Positions 17,855-27,001 of a stretch of DNA of 64,000 bases are shown here, in pieces (within the stretch, counting starts at the first letter, position 1; each line of letters starts with the position of its first letter). Location: NCBI RefSeq assembly GCF_017916275.1, contig NZ_JAFMST010000011.1, positions 92,886 to 156,885 on the forward strand. Reading direction: 5' to 3'. Position numbers and translations under genes: made by a program. The stretch comes from Rubellimicrobium arenae (GTDB lineage Bacteria; Pseudomonadota; Alphaproteobacteria; Rhodobacterales; Rhodobacteraceae). The notes beneath the pieces were generated by a model. That model was given only the letters and a program-made list of their open reading frames with translations. It searched no databases and was not told where the DNA came from.

Positions 17855-18343
17855 ATGGGAGCTTTCCGCATCGGCGAAGCCATCCTGGGCCTCATCGCCT
17901 GCGTCCTTGCCGCCTATATCGCCTGGGGCACATGGACCGCTCCCGCCGTGGCCGCGCGGACGGTCGTGGGGCCGGGGGTGTTCCCGTCCCTGATCGCCGC
18001 CGGGCTTCTGGCGGTCGGCGTCCGGCTTCTCTATGACGCCCGGGCGCATGATACGCCGATGACGCCGATCCCTCCCATCGACTGGCCCGCGGTCCTGATC
18101 GTGGGCGGCTCCCTTCTCGCCTTTGTCCTGCTTCTTGAACGGTTGGGATGGGTCCTGTCGGGAACGCTGCTGTTCATGGGCGTGGCACGCGGCTTCGGCA
18201 GCCGGGCCTGGCTGCTCAGCGCGGTGATCGGGCTTGTCCTCACGATCCTGGTGTTCGTGATCTTCGACGGCGGACTCGGGCTCAACCTGCCCGTCGGGGA
18301 ATGGATCGAGCCGGTTCTGGAACCCACGGGCCTTCTGGGCTGA
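17855..18343 (+). CDS. tctB: Tripartite tricarboxylate transporter small membrane subunit (TctB)
   Basis: A 162-residue protein with four hydrophobic segments, the expected size and topology of TctB. It pairs with TctA in the inner membrane. The gene lies 24 bases after tctC with GAGGGGAGGA as ribosome binding site, and 18 bases before tctA. Confidence 0.9.
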   Translation: MGAFRIGEAILGLIACVLAAYIAWGTWTAPAVAARTVVGPGVFPSLIAAGLLAVGVRLLYDARAHDTPMTPIPPIDWPAVLIVGGSLLAFVLLLERLGWVLSGTLLFMGVARGFGSRAWLLSAVIGLVLTILVFVIFDGGLGLNLPVGEWIEPVLEPTGLLG

Positions 18344-18361
18344 CGGCGAGGGGAGCGACGC

Positions 18362-19858
18362 ATGGATACCGTTTACGCCCTGTTGCACGGCTTCGCGGTG
18401 GCGCTCACCCCGATCAACCTGTTCTGGTCGCTGGTGGGCGTGACGCTGGGAACGGCCATCGGCGTGCTGCCGGGGATCGGACCGGCCCTGACCATCGCGC
18501 TCCTGCTGCCGGTGACCTACGGCGCCGATCCCACCTCGGCCTTCATCATGTTCGCCGGGATCTACTACGGGGCGATGTACGGCGGCTCGACCGCCTCGAT
18601 CCTGCTCAACACCCCCGGCGAAAGCGCCTCGATCGTTACCGCCATCGACGGCAACGCCATGGCGCGGCGGGGTCGTGGGGCGCAGGCGCTGGCCACCGCC
18701 GCGATCGGCTCGTTCATCGCCGGGACCTTCGGAACCCTGGCCCTCACCTTCGCGGCGCCCCTGATGGTCCACTTGGCCCTGCTGTTCGGGCCGGCCGAGT
18801 ATTTCGCCCTGATGGTCCTCGCCCTCACGACCGTCACGGCGCTGCTGGGCCATTCCGTTTCGCGCGGTGTGTTCAGCCTGATGCTGGGCCTTGCCATGGG
18901 CCTTGTGGGGATCGACCTCCAGACCGGCCAGATGCGCTTCACGATGGGCGTGCGCGAACTGCTGGACGGCATCGACATCGTGGTCGTCGCCGTGGGCCTG
19001 TTCGCCGTGGGCGAGACGCTCTGGACCGCCGCCCGGCATCGCTTCGAGACGGAGGAGTTCCTGGGCTACGGCGGCTCCAAGTGGATGAGCCGAGAGGACT
19101 GGCGCCGCTCCTGGGGGCCGTGGCTCCGGGGCACCGCCATCGGATTTCCCATCGGGGTCCTGCCGGCGGGTGGCTCCGAGATCCCGACGTTCCTGAGCTA
19201 CATGGTCGAAAAGCGCCTGGCCAAGAACCCCGAGGAGTTCGGGCAGGGCGCCATCGAGGCGGTGGCCGGACCCGAGGCGGCCAACAACGCCTCGGCCGCG
19301 GGCGTGCTCGCACCGCTTCTCGCGCTGGGCCTCCCGACCTCCGCCACGGCGGCCATCATGCTCGCCGCGTTCCAGCAGTATGGGATCCAGCCCGGGCCGG
19401 CGCTGTTCGACAGCCAGCCCGAACTGGTCTGGGGCCTCATCGCCAGCCTTTACATCGGCAATGCGATGCTGCTGATCCTGAACCTTCCGCTCGCCGGCCT
19501 GTGGGTCAAGCTGCTCGCCATTCCGCGGCCCTGGCTCTACGCGGGCATCCTCATCTTCGCGACGATGGGGGCCTACACGCTCAACAACAACATCGTGGAC
19601 GTCGCGGCGCTCTGGATCATCGGCGTGATCGGGTTCGGGATGCGCGCCCTGGATGTCCCCATCGCGCCGGCCATCGTCGGGCTGATCCTGGGCCCCCTGG
19701 CCGAGCAGCAATTCCGCCGGGCGCTGGCCATCAGCCAAGGGGACGCGACCGTGTTCGTGACCCATCCCATCTCGCTCGTGCTGCTCCTGATCGCTGTGCT
19801 CATCGTGGCGCTCCCGCCGATCCTGCGGCGCCGGGCACGCTATCGCGCGGCCACATGA
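18362..19858 (+). CDS. tctA: Tripartite tricarboxylate transporter large membrane subunit (TctA)
   Basis: A 498-residue protein with about twelve transmembrane segments. Characteristic TctA motifs are the [17 protein letters not shown] loop near residue 40, [20 protein letters not shown] near 80, and the second repeat with [13 protein letters not shown] and [16 protein letters not shown]. It forms the secondary-active importer with TctB. GAGGGGAGCG lies before ATG 18362. Confidence 0.95.
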   Translation: MDTVYALLHGFAVALTPINLFWSLVGVTLGTAIGVLPGIGPALTIALLLPVTYGADPTSAFIMFAGIYYGAMYGGSTASILLNTPGESASIVTAIDGNAMARRGRGAQALATAAIGSFIAGTFGTLALTFAAPLMVHLALLFGPAEYFALMVLALTTVTALLGHSVSRGVFSLMLGLAMGLVGIDLQTGQMRFTMGVRELLDGIDIVVVAVGLFAVGETLWTAARHRFETEEFLGYGGSKWMSREDWRRSWGPWLRGTAIGFPIGVLPAGGSEIPTFLSYMVEKRLAKNPEEFGQGAIEAVAGPEAANNASAAGVLAPLLALGLPTSATAAIMLAAFQQYGIQPGPALFDSQPELVWGLIASLYIGNAMLLILNLPLAGLWVKLLAIPRPWLYAGILIFATMGAYTLNNNIVDVAALWIIGVIGFGMRALDVPIAPAIVGLILGPLAEQQFRRALAISQGDATVFVTHPISLVLLLIAVLIVALPPILRRRARYRAAT

Positions 19859-19886
19859 TCCCGATGGTCCTGACCCCGGAACAGCG

Positions 19887-20969
19887 ATGAACACGACCCG
19901 CTACTTCGCCCCGGAGGCGCTTGCCGGCTTCGCCGCGGCACTCTTCGCCGGCGCGGGACTTTCTCCGGATCACGCGGGCACGATCGGGGCTGACCTCGTG
20001 CGGGCCAACCTCCGGGGCATCGACTCCCATGGGGTCGCGCGCATCCCGATGTACCTGGACCGGCTCCGGCGCGGCCTGGTGAACGCCCGCCCGGACGTAA
20101 GGGTCAGCAACGTCGCAGGGGCCGTGTCGCTGGTGGACGGGGACGACGCGATGGGGTTCATCCCCGCCCATCTGGCGATGGACGAGGCGGTGCGGCTGGC
20201 CGGGCCGTCGGGGATCGGGCTCGTCGGAGTGCGGCGTTCCACCCATTTCGGCATGGGCGCGCTTTATGCGCTCCAGGCGATCGAGGCCGGGATGGTGTCG
20301 CTGATTTTCACCAACTCCTCGCCCGCGATCGCGATGTGGGGCGGACGCACCCCGTTCCTGGGCGCCAGTCCGATGGCCGCCGGTGTTCCAGGGGGCCGCC
20401 ATCCGCCCTTTGTCATGGACATGTCGATGACGGTCATCGCCCGGGGCAAGATCCGCCTGGCCGCACAACGGGGGGAGCGCATTCCCGAAGGTCTCGCCTT
20501 GGACAGGGACGGTGTTCCGACGACGGACGCCCAGGCGGCCTTCGAGGGCGTGTGCCTACCCTTCGGCGGCGTCAAGGGCTCCGTCCTGGGCACCCTGATG
20601 GACCTGATGGCAGGTGTGCTGACCGGCGCCAACTTCGGCGGCGAGGTCAAGAGCCTCTACTTCGACCATTCGGAGCCGCAGAACGTGGGCCATACGTTCA
20701 TTGCGATCCGGCCCGACCTGTTCCTGTCCCTGACCGACTTCGAAGCGCGGATAGACGCCTTCTACGAACGCATCAAGACGCTTCCCCGCGCCGCTGGCAC
20801 CGACGAGATCCTCCTGCCCGGCGAACCCGAGTCGCGGACCGAGGCGGCGCGGCGGCGCACCGGGATTCCGGTCGGCCCCGAGGTCGCCGGCGAACTCCGC
20901 GCGGAGGCCGAGCGCGCCGGGGTTCCCTGGCCAGAGGGTGCCGCAGAGCCGCTGGACGCCCTGGCATGA
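19887..20969 (+). CDS. Malate/L-lactate-type dehydrogenase (Ldh2/MDH2 family)
   Basis: A 360-residue NAD(P)-dependent 2-hydroxyacid dehydrogenase of the Ldh2 family, which includes malate, ureidoglycolate and sulfolactate dehydrogenases. Family motifs are RGIDSHGVARIP (about 44), STHFGMGALYAL (about 118), and FGGVKGSVLGTLMDLMAGV (about 228). It follows tctA after 28 bases and probably belongs to the same operon, so it should act on the imported carboxylate. With the dehydrogenase at 15729 the module has two redox enzymes for one transporter. Exact substrate unknown. Confidence 0.85.
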   Translation: MNTTRYFAPEALAGFAAALFAGAGLSPDHAGTIGADLVRANLRGIDSHGVARIPMYLDRLRRGLVNARPDVRVSNVAGAVSLVDGDDAMGFIPAHLAMDEAVRLAGPSGIGLVGVRRSTHFGMGALYALQAIEAGMVSLIFTNSSPAIAMWGGRTPFLGASPMAAGVPGGRHPPFVMDMSMTVIARGKIRLAAQRGERIPEGLALDRDGVPTTDAQAAFEGVCLPFGGVKGSVLGTLMDLMAGVLTGANFGGEVKSLYFDHSEPQNVGHTFIAIRPDLFLSLTDFEARIDAFYERIKTLPRAAGTDEILLPGEPESRTEAARRRTGIPVGPEVAGELRAEAERAGVPWPEGAAEPLDALA

Positions 20970-21344
20970 ACCCGGAACCGGGCCGATGCCGCAGGCCAGC
21001 ACTGCACGAGGGACGACGAGGATGAACGGCATCACGGTCGTCGGCCCGGGCCTGTCCATCCGGCCCCACTTCCACGACTGCCGAGCATCGCGGTTCCCGC
21101 CGGCAGGCGGCGCCACAGCGCGGATCGACGGCCTGCGCCACGATCGCCGGCCTGCGGACGCCTCTCGGATCCCGTCAGCGGTGCCGCCCCGGATTCCGAA
21201 CATGGCGGAGACGGCGCCGATGCGGATCTCCTGGACCCATGCGTCGGCTGACCCGACGCGGTGCCTGGCCCCCAGCGGGGCGGCCCGACCATGCCGATGA
21301 TGCGCCATCCCGGCACCACGACGTTCCCGCGAGGACGCTAGGCC
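20970..21344. other. 375-bp gap without a confident gene
   Basis: Nothing here is convincing. A plus-strand frame from ATG 21022 (MNGITVVGPG..., GACGAGG before it) runs to 21300, but its composition becomes Arg/Pro-rich, as in random frames of GC-rich DNA. It could be a relic of a gene or a lineage-specific small protein. No RNA gene, repeat or clear terminator was seen. Confidence 0.4.
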
Positions 21345-22379
21345 GTGCCCGCGCCATGGCTCCGCCGCCTCCTGACCCTCGCCCTTGCTGCGACGGGCCT
21401 GCTCCTGGCGCTCGGAACCGGGCTGCCGTTGCCCTTCCTGTTCGGCCCCATGCTGGCCTGCTTGGCCGCCGCCCTGATGGGCGCGCCGCTTCTGGGTCTC
21501 GGAGAGCTCTCCACGGCGGCCCGCACCGTGCTCGGCGTGGCGGTCGGAGCATCCGTCACGCCCGAGTTGCTCCGGCAGTTACCGGCGATGGCCGCGTCGC
21601 TCGCGATCGTGCCTCTTTACGTGGTGCTGATCGGCGCCGTGGGCATCCCGTTCTTCCGCAAGGTCTGCGGCTTCGATCTTGTCACGGCGTTCTTCGCCGC
21701 CATGCCGGGCGGCGCGCAGGACATGGTCCTGTTCGGCAAGGAAGCGGGGGCGGATGTCCGCAGCCTGAGCCTGATCCACGCCACCCGAGTCGCGGTGATC
21801 GTCAGCGTCGCGCCTGCCCTCCTGACGGGGGTCTACGGCGTCTCGCTCGACCGTCCCCTGGGGGAGTCGGCCGCCAGCCTGCCCATCTCCGAAATGGCGA
21901 TCATGGCTGTTGCCGCCCTGGTCGGATGGAAGCTGGGCGAACGCGTGGGCCTGTTCGGGGCCGCGATCCTCGGCCCCCTCATCCTGACCCTGGCGCTCTC
22001 GCTCCTGGGCGTCGTTCACGAGCGTCCCCCGCGCGAGGCGCTTCAGGCGGCCCAGTTCCTGATCGGGATCGGCATCGGCGTGCACTACGTCGGCGTGACC
22101 TGGCGGGAGTTGCGCCGCACGATCGGCGTCAGCGCCCTGTTCATGGTGATACTGGCCGTGCTCGCCGGAGCCGTCGCCGAGGCCGTGGTGCTCCTTGGTC
22201 TGGCGCCGCCCGTGGAGGCCTTCCTGGCCTTCGCCCCCGGCGGGCAGGCCGAGATGACGGTGCTAGCGATCGTCGCCGGGGCCGAGCTGGGCTTTGTGGT
22301 GCTCCATCACCTCGCACGGATCCTGATCGTGCTGCTGGGTGCGCCGCTCCTGATGCGCATGCTCCGGCCGCGCCGCTAG
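21345..22379 (+). CDS. AbrB-family membrane protein (AbrB duplication type)
   Basis: A 344-residue inner-membrane protein with about ten hydrophobic segments and two related halves. PFLFGPMLACLAAALMG in the first half and ILGPLILTLALSL in the second carry the GP motifs typical of the family misnamed ammonia monooxygenase/AbrB regulator. The ends AMPGGAQDMVLFGKEAG and FAPGGQAEMTVLAIVAGAE are diagnostic repeats. GTG 21345 is the start. Members often neighbour tripartite transporters, as here, but the function is unestablished; a transport role is likely. Confidence 0.85.
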   Translation: MPAPWLRRLLTLALAATGLLLALGTGLPLPFLFGPMLACLAAALMGAPLLGLGELSTAARTVLGVAVGASVTPELLRQLPAMAASLAIVPLYVVLIGAVGIPFFRKVCGFDLVTAFFAAMPGGAQDMVLFGKEAGADVRSLSLIHATRVAVIVSVAPALLTGVYGVSLDRPLGESAASLPISEMAIMAVAALVGWKLGERVGLFGAAILGPLILTLALSLLGVVHERPPREALQAAQFLIGIGIGVHYVGVTWRELRRTIGVSALFMVILAVLAGAVAEAVVLLGLAPPVEAFLAFAPGGQAEMTVLAIVAGAELGFVVLHHLARILIVLLGAPLLMRMLRPRR

Positions 22380-22446
22380 CCGCGCCGATCGCAGCAGGCT
22401 CTTGCGTCCAAGGCATGGGCCGGGGCTGCCCCAGCCCAGCCCGGAG

Positions 22447-23496
22447 TCAGAATCCGGCCTTGATCTCCTCGAAGGTCTGGGCGTGGCGTTCGCGCGACTC
22501 GATGGAGATCGGCAGCTGGGCAAAGATCGGGGCGCTGATCTGGCCGATCCCGCTCGCCTCGAGCACATCCGCGGGGATCTGCTCGGCCAAGGCTACCGCG
22601 TTGGCGTGGCCCCACCCGTTCGACGCCAGGGCCGCCGTGGAGGAGGGCGCCAGGAACGCGTTCACGTAATCGTAGACCTTGTCCTCGGAGCCGGGGCCGT
22701 TGACCATGTTGACGAGGCCGCAAAGCCAGATGGAGGAGCCCTCCTGGGGCTCGCGCTGGAAGCCGATGGGGCGGCCTTCCTCCTTCATGGTGGGGAAGGT
22801 CTCGTTCCAGGCCCAGGCCACGAGCACCTCGCCCGTGCTCATCAGTTGCGCCAGCTCGGCGGGGTCGGTCCAGTAGGTGCGCAGGTTGGGGTGCACCTCG
22901 CGGAGCCACTGGGCGGCGGCCTCGAACTGCGCGTCGGTGACGTTGGTCCAGTCGGTCACGCCGGTGGCGAGGTAGGCCAGCGCCCAGGCGTCGTCCACGT
23001 TGTCGGGCAGGGCGATGCGCCCGGCGTATTTGGGGTTCTTGAACACCTCCAGGCTCGCCACGTCCTCGGCCGGCACCTCGTCGGGGTTGTAGGCGATCGC
23101 CGTGGTGCCGAAGTAGGTGGGTAGGAAGTACACCTCCCCGCCCGCGCCGACAGAGGTGCCGGTCAGGTTGGCGTCCAGGTTGGCGTAGTCGGTGATCCTG
23201 GACGTGTCCCAGGGTTCGATGAGGCCAGACTCCTGCCATTTCGGCACGCTGCCCGCGCAGATCGAGGTGACGTCGGTCTGGAACCCGGACCTGATCTTCT
23301 GGAAGGCTTCCTCCTCGTCGCCGAAGAACGAGAACGTGGGCGAGGCGCCGTATCGTTCCACATAGGCGCCGTGGAACTCCGGCCGCTCGAAGCCGGGGTA
23401 GTCGAAAACCAGGAGCTCGGAGTCCTGCGCCCGAACGCCCCCGCCAACGGACAAGGCCAGTATCGCGGCGAGGCCGAAAAGTGCCGTGGTCTTCAT
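22447..23496 (-). CDS. Polyamine-type ABC transporter binding protein (PotD-like)
   Basis: A 349-residue periplasmic protein with a signal peptide of about 23 residues (ending VRAQ-D), then a PotD/spermidine-putrescine binding fold: YFLPTYFGTTAIAYNPDEV, NPKYAGRIALPDNVDDA and PIGFQREPQEGSSIWLCG. It would bind a polyamine or other small cationic or amide ligand. No permease or ATPase lies beside it on either side, so it is an orphan receptor or uses components encoded elsewhere. Convergent with the AbrB gene. Confidence 0.85.
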   Translation of the reverse strand: MKTTALFGLAAILALSVGGGVRAQDSELLVFDYPGFERPEFHGAYVERYGASPTFSFFGDEEEAFQKIRSGFQTDVTSICAGSVPKWQESGLIEPWDTSRITDYANLDANLTGTSVGAGGEVYFLPTYFGTTAIAYNPDEVPAEDVASLEVFKNPKYAGRIALPDNVDDAWALAYLATGVTDWTNVTDAQFEAAAQWLREVHPNLRTYWTDPAELAQLMSTGEVLVAWAWNETFPTMKEEGRPIGFQREPQEGSSIWLCGLVNMVNGPGSEDKVYDYVNAFLAPSSTAALASNGWGHANAVALAEQIPADVLEASGIGQISAPIFAQLPISIESRERHAQTFEEIKAGF

Positions 23497-23715
23497 GTGT
23501 CAGTCTTCCCTGTTGAACGTCCTCCGTGCGCCCGAGGTTATCGCGGCGTCGGAACCCAACAAGCCCGAAGCCGACCGACGCGACGGCCGAACCTTGGCCC
23601 GGGCCTCGTCCGCCGAAAAACGAGGCGACGCCAGGGACGGCGGCTACCGGCGGCTGCACCGTCCCGGCAGGCAGGACCGGCTCCGCACGATCCGATCCGG
23701 GTCCGGCCACGGGGC

Positions 23716-23748
23716 CCCGGGCCCCCGTGTCAGGACAGGGGGCCCGGG
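23716..23748 (-). terminator. Strong GC-rich stem-loop after the FGGY kinase gene
   Basis: CCCGGGCCCCC and GGGGGCCCGGG form a perfect 11-bp stem around an 11-base loop, about 34 bases beyond the kinase stop on the minus strand. There is no T-run, so it may be a Rho-assisted terminator or mRNA 3' stabiliser. The remainder of the 285-bp gap 23497-23781 shows nothing else. Confidence 0.5.
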
Positions 23749-23781
23749 ACGAGACTCTCCCCGATCCGCGCGACCCGAGGG

Positions 23782-25332
23782 TCAGGCGGCGTCGGGGAGG
23801 GTGCGGGACAACCGGTTGAACAAGGGCGAAAGCGACTGGAGCGCGTCGATATAGGCATCGACATAGGCGGCGTAGGCGCGCGTCCGTTCGGGCCGGGGCC
23901 GCGTCATGACCCGCGTCGGTCCGGCAAAGCGGCGGGCCGTCTCCCGGATGTCGGGAAAGAGGCCCACCGCGTGACCCGCGACGATGGCCGCGCCCAGCGT
24001 GCCGAACTCCTCCCGGTCCATGCAGCGGTACTCCAGCCCCAGGACGTCGGACTTGATCTGCCGCAGGACCTCGGATTTCGCGCCGCCGCCGATGTTCACC
24101 GCAAAGGTCGGGTCGTAGCCCGGCGCGATCTCCCGCACGGCCCGGAGGTAGAGCGCGTATTCGTAGGCGATGCTTTCCATGATCGCGCGAACCATGTGGG
24201 GCTTTTCGTGCCGCCAGGTCAGGCCCAGGAAGGCCCCGCGCATGTCGGGATCGTTGGGCGTGTTGCGGCCCGACAGGTGCGGCAGGAAGATCAGCTTCTC
24301 CGAACCCGGCGGAATCTGCCCGGCGGCCTGCGCGAGCGCGTCATAGGGATTGACGCCCCTGGTCTCCCAATCCGCCTTTTCCATCGGCGAGAGGGTGTCG
24401 CGGAACCAGCGAAGGTTGAGGCCGCCGCCCGCGACATAGGCCATCGGGAAGTAGAGCCCTGGCACCACGTGGGGGCAGGTCATCAGGCAGCGATAGGTCG
24501 TGTCGGTGCCGAATCGGTCGATCACCGTGGCAAAGACGGACGCCGTGCCGGAGGTGTCGAAGACGGCACCGGGATCCACCAGCCCGCCGCCCAGGACGTT
24601 GGCGCTCTGGTCGCCGCAGCCCGCCGCGATCGGAAGGCCCTCGGGCAGGCCCATGGCGGCGGCCCATTCCGGGCGCAGGTGCCCGATGATCTCCCAGGGC
24701 TCGCAGATGCGGGGCAGCTTCTCGGTGGTCAGGCCGAACCTGGCAAGGAGTTGCTCGTTCCAGGTGAAGGTCTCGCCCGAGCCGAAGCCCGAGAACACGA
24801 TGTAGGTCCGGTCCATGAAGGCGTCGGCGCCCTTCAGCCCGGCCAGCTTGCCCGCTGCGTAGGCGGCCGGCTGGATGAAGCTGGCCACCCGGTTCCACAC
24901 CTCGGGCTGGTCGCGCCAGTACAGGAGCTTGGGCGCGTGATTGAACGCCAGCGCCATCCCGCAGGTGCGGATGATCTCCTCCTCATGCGGGCGCAGCTCC
25001 TCGAGCCACGGCGCGCAGCGGGTGTCGAGCCAGCTGTCGTAATGCGTCACCGGGTTCCAGTCCGCATCGACCGCCATGAGCCCGGCCATCTGCCCGTCGA
25101 GCGCCATGGCGGCGATCCGTTCGGGCCCAAGACCGGCGCGCGACATCGCCGTGCGCACCGTGTTCAGGACCGAGGTGAAGATGTCCTCGGGGTCCTGCTC
25201 CACGAGGCCGGGACCCGGATAGCGCAGGATCGACTCCTCGAAGGCCTCGCCCTTCAGCTGCCCCGCGCTGTCGTAGATCCCGGCCTTGGTTCCGGTCGTG
25301 CCGATGTCGACACCGATCACATGGTCCTGCAT
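23782..25332 (-). CDS. FGGY-family carbohydrate kinase (xylulokinase-like)
   Basis: A 516-residue cytoplasmic kinase that phosphorylates a sugar or polyol with ATP. The N-terminal phosphate motif is GVDIGTTGTKAGIYD, followed by DGQMAGLMAVD near residue 82. The second domain has GCGDQSANVLGGGLVDPG near 245 and the C-terminal adenosine motif VNIGGGAKSEVLRQIKSD near 405. The start is ATG 25332, preceded by GGGAGGAG; an upstream ATG at 25395 has no such signal. It lies 91 bases after the MDR dehydrogenase, in the operon headed by rpiR. Substrate is probably a ketose or polyol made by that dehydrogenase. Confidence 0.9.
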   Translation of the reverse strand: MQDHVIGVDIGTTGTKAGIYDSAGQLKGEAFEESILRYPGPGLVEQDPEDIFTSVLNTVRTAMSRAGLGPERIAAMALDGQMAGLMAVDADWNPVTHYDSWLDTRCAPWLEELRPHEEEIIRTCGMALAFNHAPKLLYWRDQPEVWNRVASFIQPAAYAAGKLAGLKGADAFMDRTYIVFSGFGSGETFTWNEQLLARFGLTTEKLPRICEPWEIIGHLRPEWAAAMGLPEGLPIAAGCGDQSANVLGGGLVDPGAVFDTSGTASVFATVIDRFGTDTTYRCLMTCPHVVPGLYFPMAYVAGGGLNLRWFRDTLSPMEKADWETRGVNPYDALAQAAGQIPPGSEKLIFLPHLSGRNTPNDPDMRGAFLGLTWRHEKPHMVRAIMESIAYEYALYLRAVREIAPGYDPTFAVNIGGGAKSEVLRQIKSDVLGLEYRCMDREEFGTLGAAIVAGHAVGLFPDIRETARRFAGPTRVMTRPRPERTRAYAAYVDAYIDALQSLSPLFNRLSRTLPDAA

Positions 25333-25423
25333 TGGCTCCTCCCGTTTTTGTCGGGCGGGGCTGCGCGGATCCGCGCGGCCTCGCCTCGTGTTCACCCGCG
25401 GTCCTGCCGGACGGCGGCTGGCG

Positions 25424-27001
25424 TCATCTCAGCATCGCGCGCTCGGCGTCACGGCCCCAACGTCGATCGAGGGGCGTGAGCGGCAGGTCCGGGCGGTCCG
25501 GATAGACCACGATCTTGCCCGAAACGCGTCCGCTCGCGACCGCCTCCAGCGCCGCCGGAAGAGCGTCCAGCCCGGCCACGGCCTTAATGTTGGTCGACAG
25601 GTCCAGTTCGCCCGACAGGACGCGATCCAGCACGCCCTGCATGTCCGCGACCGAGCATCCGGTCGACCCGATCAGCCGCAGGCCCGACAGCGCCACTCCG
25701 GCGAGGTCGAGCGGAATCTTCCGGCCGAACGGAAAGCCCGCGAAGACATTGAGAAGCCCATCCGGCGCAAGCCACCCCGCCGCCGTCGCGATGGCCTCGG
25801 GGTCCGGCGCGACCACGACCGCGTCGTCCAGTCCACCCGGCGCATGGTCCGCCACGGCGCGGGGCAGGGCGTCCGAATCGACCACCACCAGCTTGCGGCC
25901 GCGAGCGGCGGCAAGGGGACCGAAATCGGTTTCGAGGTCGGCCAGGCGCTTGCCCTTGCGCGACGAGGCCAGGATGGTCGACGGTCCGGCGTCGAGTTCC
26001 AGCAGGCGGTGGACATGGATGCGGCCCATGGCGCCGCCGGCGCCGTGGATCAGCGCCACGCCTCCGGGACGGACGTCGAACCGCTGCCGATCGGCGGACA
26101 GCGCGGTTCCGATCTCGGGGTCGGTGGTGCCCACGAAACTCAGGGCGTCGTAATGGATGCGCGCGGGGTCCACGCCGACCAGCCCCGGTGACGGACCGCG
26201 GCGCGCCTGGAGGAGAAGCCCGCCATCCGCGAGGGCATCCACGAGGGTCTCGAGTTCGCCGGCCGAAAGATCCCCGAGCGCAACGATGTCGTCGAACCGT
26301 TCCGCGCCGACCCCGGACAGGGCGCGGGCGGTGCCGCCAACGGGAAACGGCAGGCGTCCCCCGAGGACGGCGACATCTCCCCAGGCGGGGACATCGGCCA
26401 GCGTGAAGGCCTCGGCCCCGGGGCCAAGGACCACCAGCGCCCGCCCGCCCGGCAGGAAGCTCGTCCGCGCATTCGGGCGCCAGGCGCGCTCGATGCAGCC
26501 ATAGGGCTCCAGAAGGGCCACGTCGGCAGCCCCGAGGCTGTCGGGCACCTCGAAGACGTAGTCGGCCAGCACCTCGGGGCCGAGCACGATGTACTGCGCA
26601 AAGCCGCCCGGAAGGTCCATGCCGACGATCCGGCGTTCGCCGTCGATCCGCATGGCCGGTTGGAGGCCCAGCCGCTGCCCCGGCCGGAACCTGTCCTGCT
26701 GGCGCTGCCCCACGGAATGCACCCGCAGCGACACCTCATGGCCTAGGACGGTGTCGACCCCGGCGCCTTCGCGGAACAGCGGGTGGCTGGACCCCATCCG
26801 GACCACCTTGATGTCCGACGAGCAGATGGACGCCGCCTCGACGCGCGCGACCACCTCGGAGGGGCCGGGCACCGGGACGGGACCCTCCTCGGGCGTGCTG
26901 GCCAGAAGCTCCTCGAAGGAGCCGCCCCGGTAGGGCCAATGCCGGTTCAGCGGACCCGCCGCGCCAGAACGGGCGGCGTGGGATACGTCATTCCGTGCCA
27001 T
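25424..27001 (-). CDS. Zinc-type medium-chain dehydrogenase with a long central insertion
   Basis: A 525-residue MDR protein, much longer than the usual 340-400. Residues 50-150 form the GroES-like catalytic domain with EAASICSSDIKVVRMGS (catalytic Cys) and GHEVSLRVHSVG. The NAD-binding motif IHGAGGAMGRIHV appears only near residue 330, so about 130 residues lie between the two halves. Part of that stretch (GGRALVVLGPGAEAFTLADV) looks like an additional Rossmann-type segment. It probably oxidises a polyol or sugar phosphate. ATG 27001 lies inside the end of rpiR (14-base overlap). L-sorbose-1-phosphate reductase-like enzymes are a possible relative. Confidence 0.8.
   Translation of the reverse strand: MARNDVSHAARSGAAGPLNRHWPYRGGSFEELLASTPEEGPVPVPGPSEVVARVEAASICSSDIKVVRMGSSHPLFREGAGVDTVLGHEVSLRVHSVGQRQQDRFRPGQRLGLQPAMRIDGERRIVGMDLPGGFAQYIVLGPEVLADYVFEVPDSLGAADVALLEPYGCIERAWRPNARTSFLPGGRALVVLGPGAEAFTLADVPAWGDVAVLGGRLPFPVGGTARALSGVGAERFDDIVALGDLSAGELETLVDALADGGLLLQARRGPSPGLVGVDPARIHYDALSFVGTTDPEIGTALSADRQRFDVRPGGVALIHGAGGAMGRIHVHRLLELDAGPSTILASSRKGKRLADLETDFGPLAAARGRKLVVVDSDALPRAVADHAPGGLDDAVVVAPDPEAIATAAGWLAPDGLLNVFAGFPFGRKIPLDLAGVALSGLRLIGSTGCSVADMQGVLDRVLSGELDLSTNIKAVAGLDALPAALEAVASGRVSGKIVVYPDRPDLPLTPLDRRWGRDAERAMLR

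Noticed and set aside
17183..19894. A 903-codon open frame on the minus strand across the tctC-tctB-tctA genes
   Set aside because: It is His/Arg/Asp/Gly-rich with no domain, and lies antisense to three clearly recognised genes. Such frames arise by chance opposite GC-rich codons.
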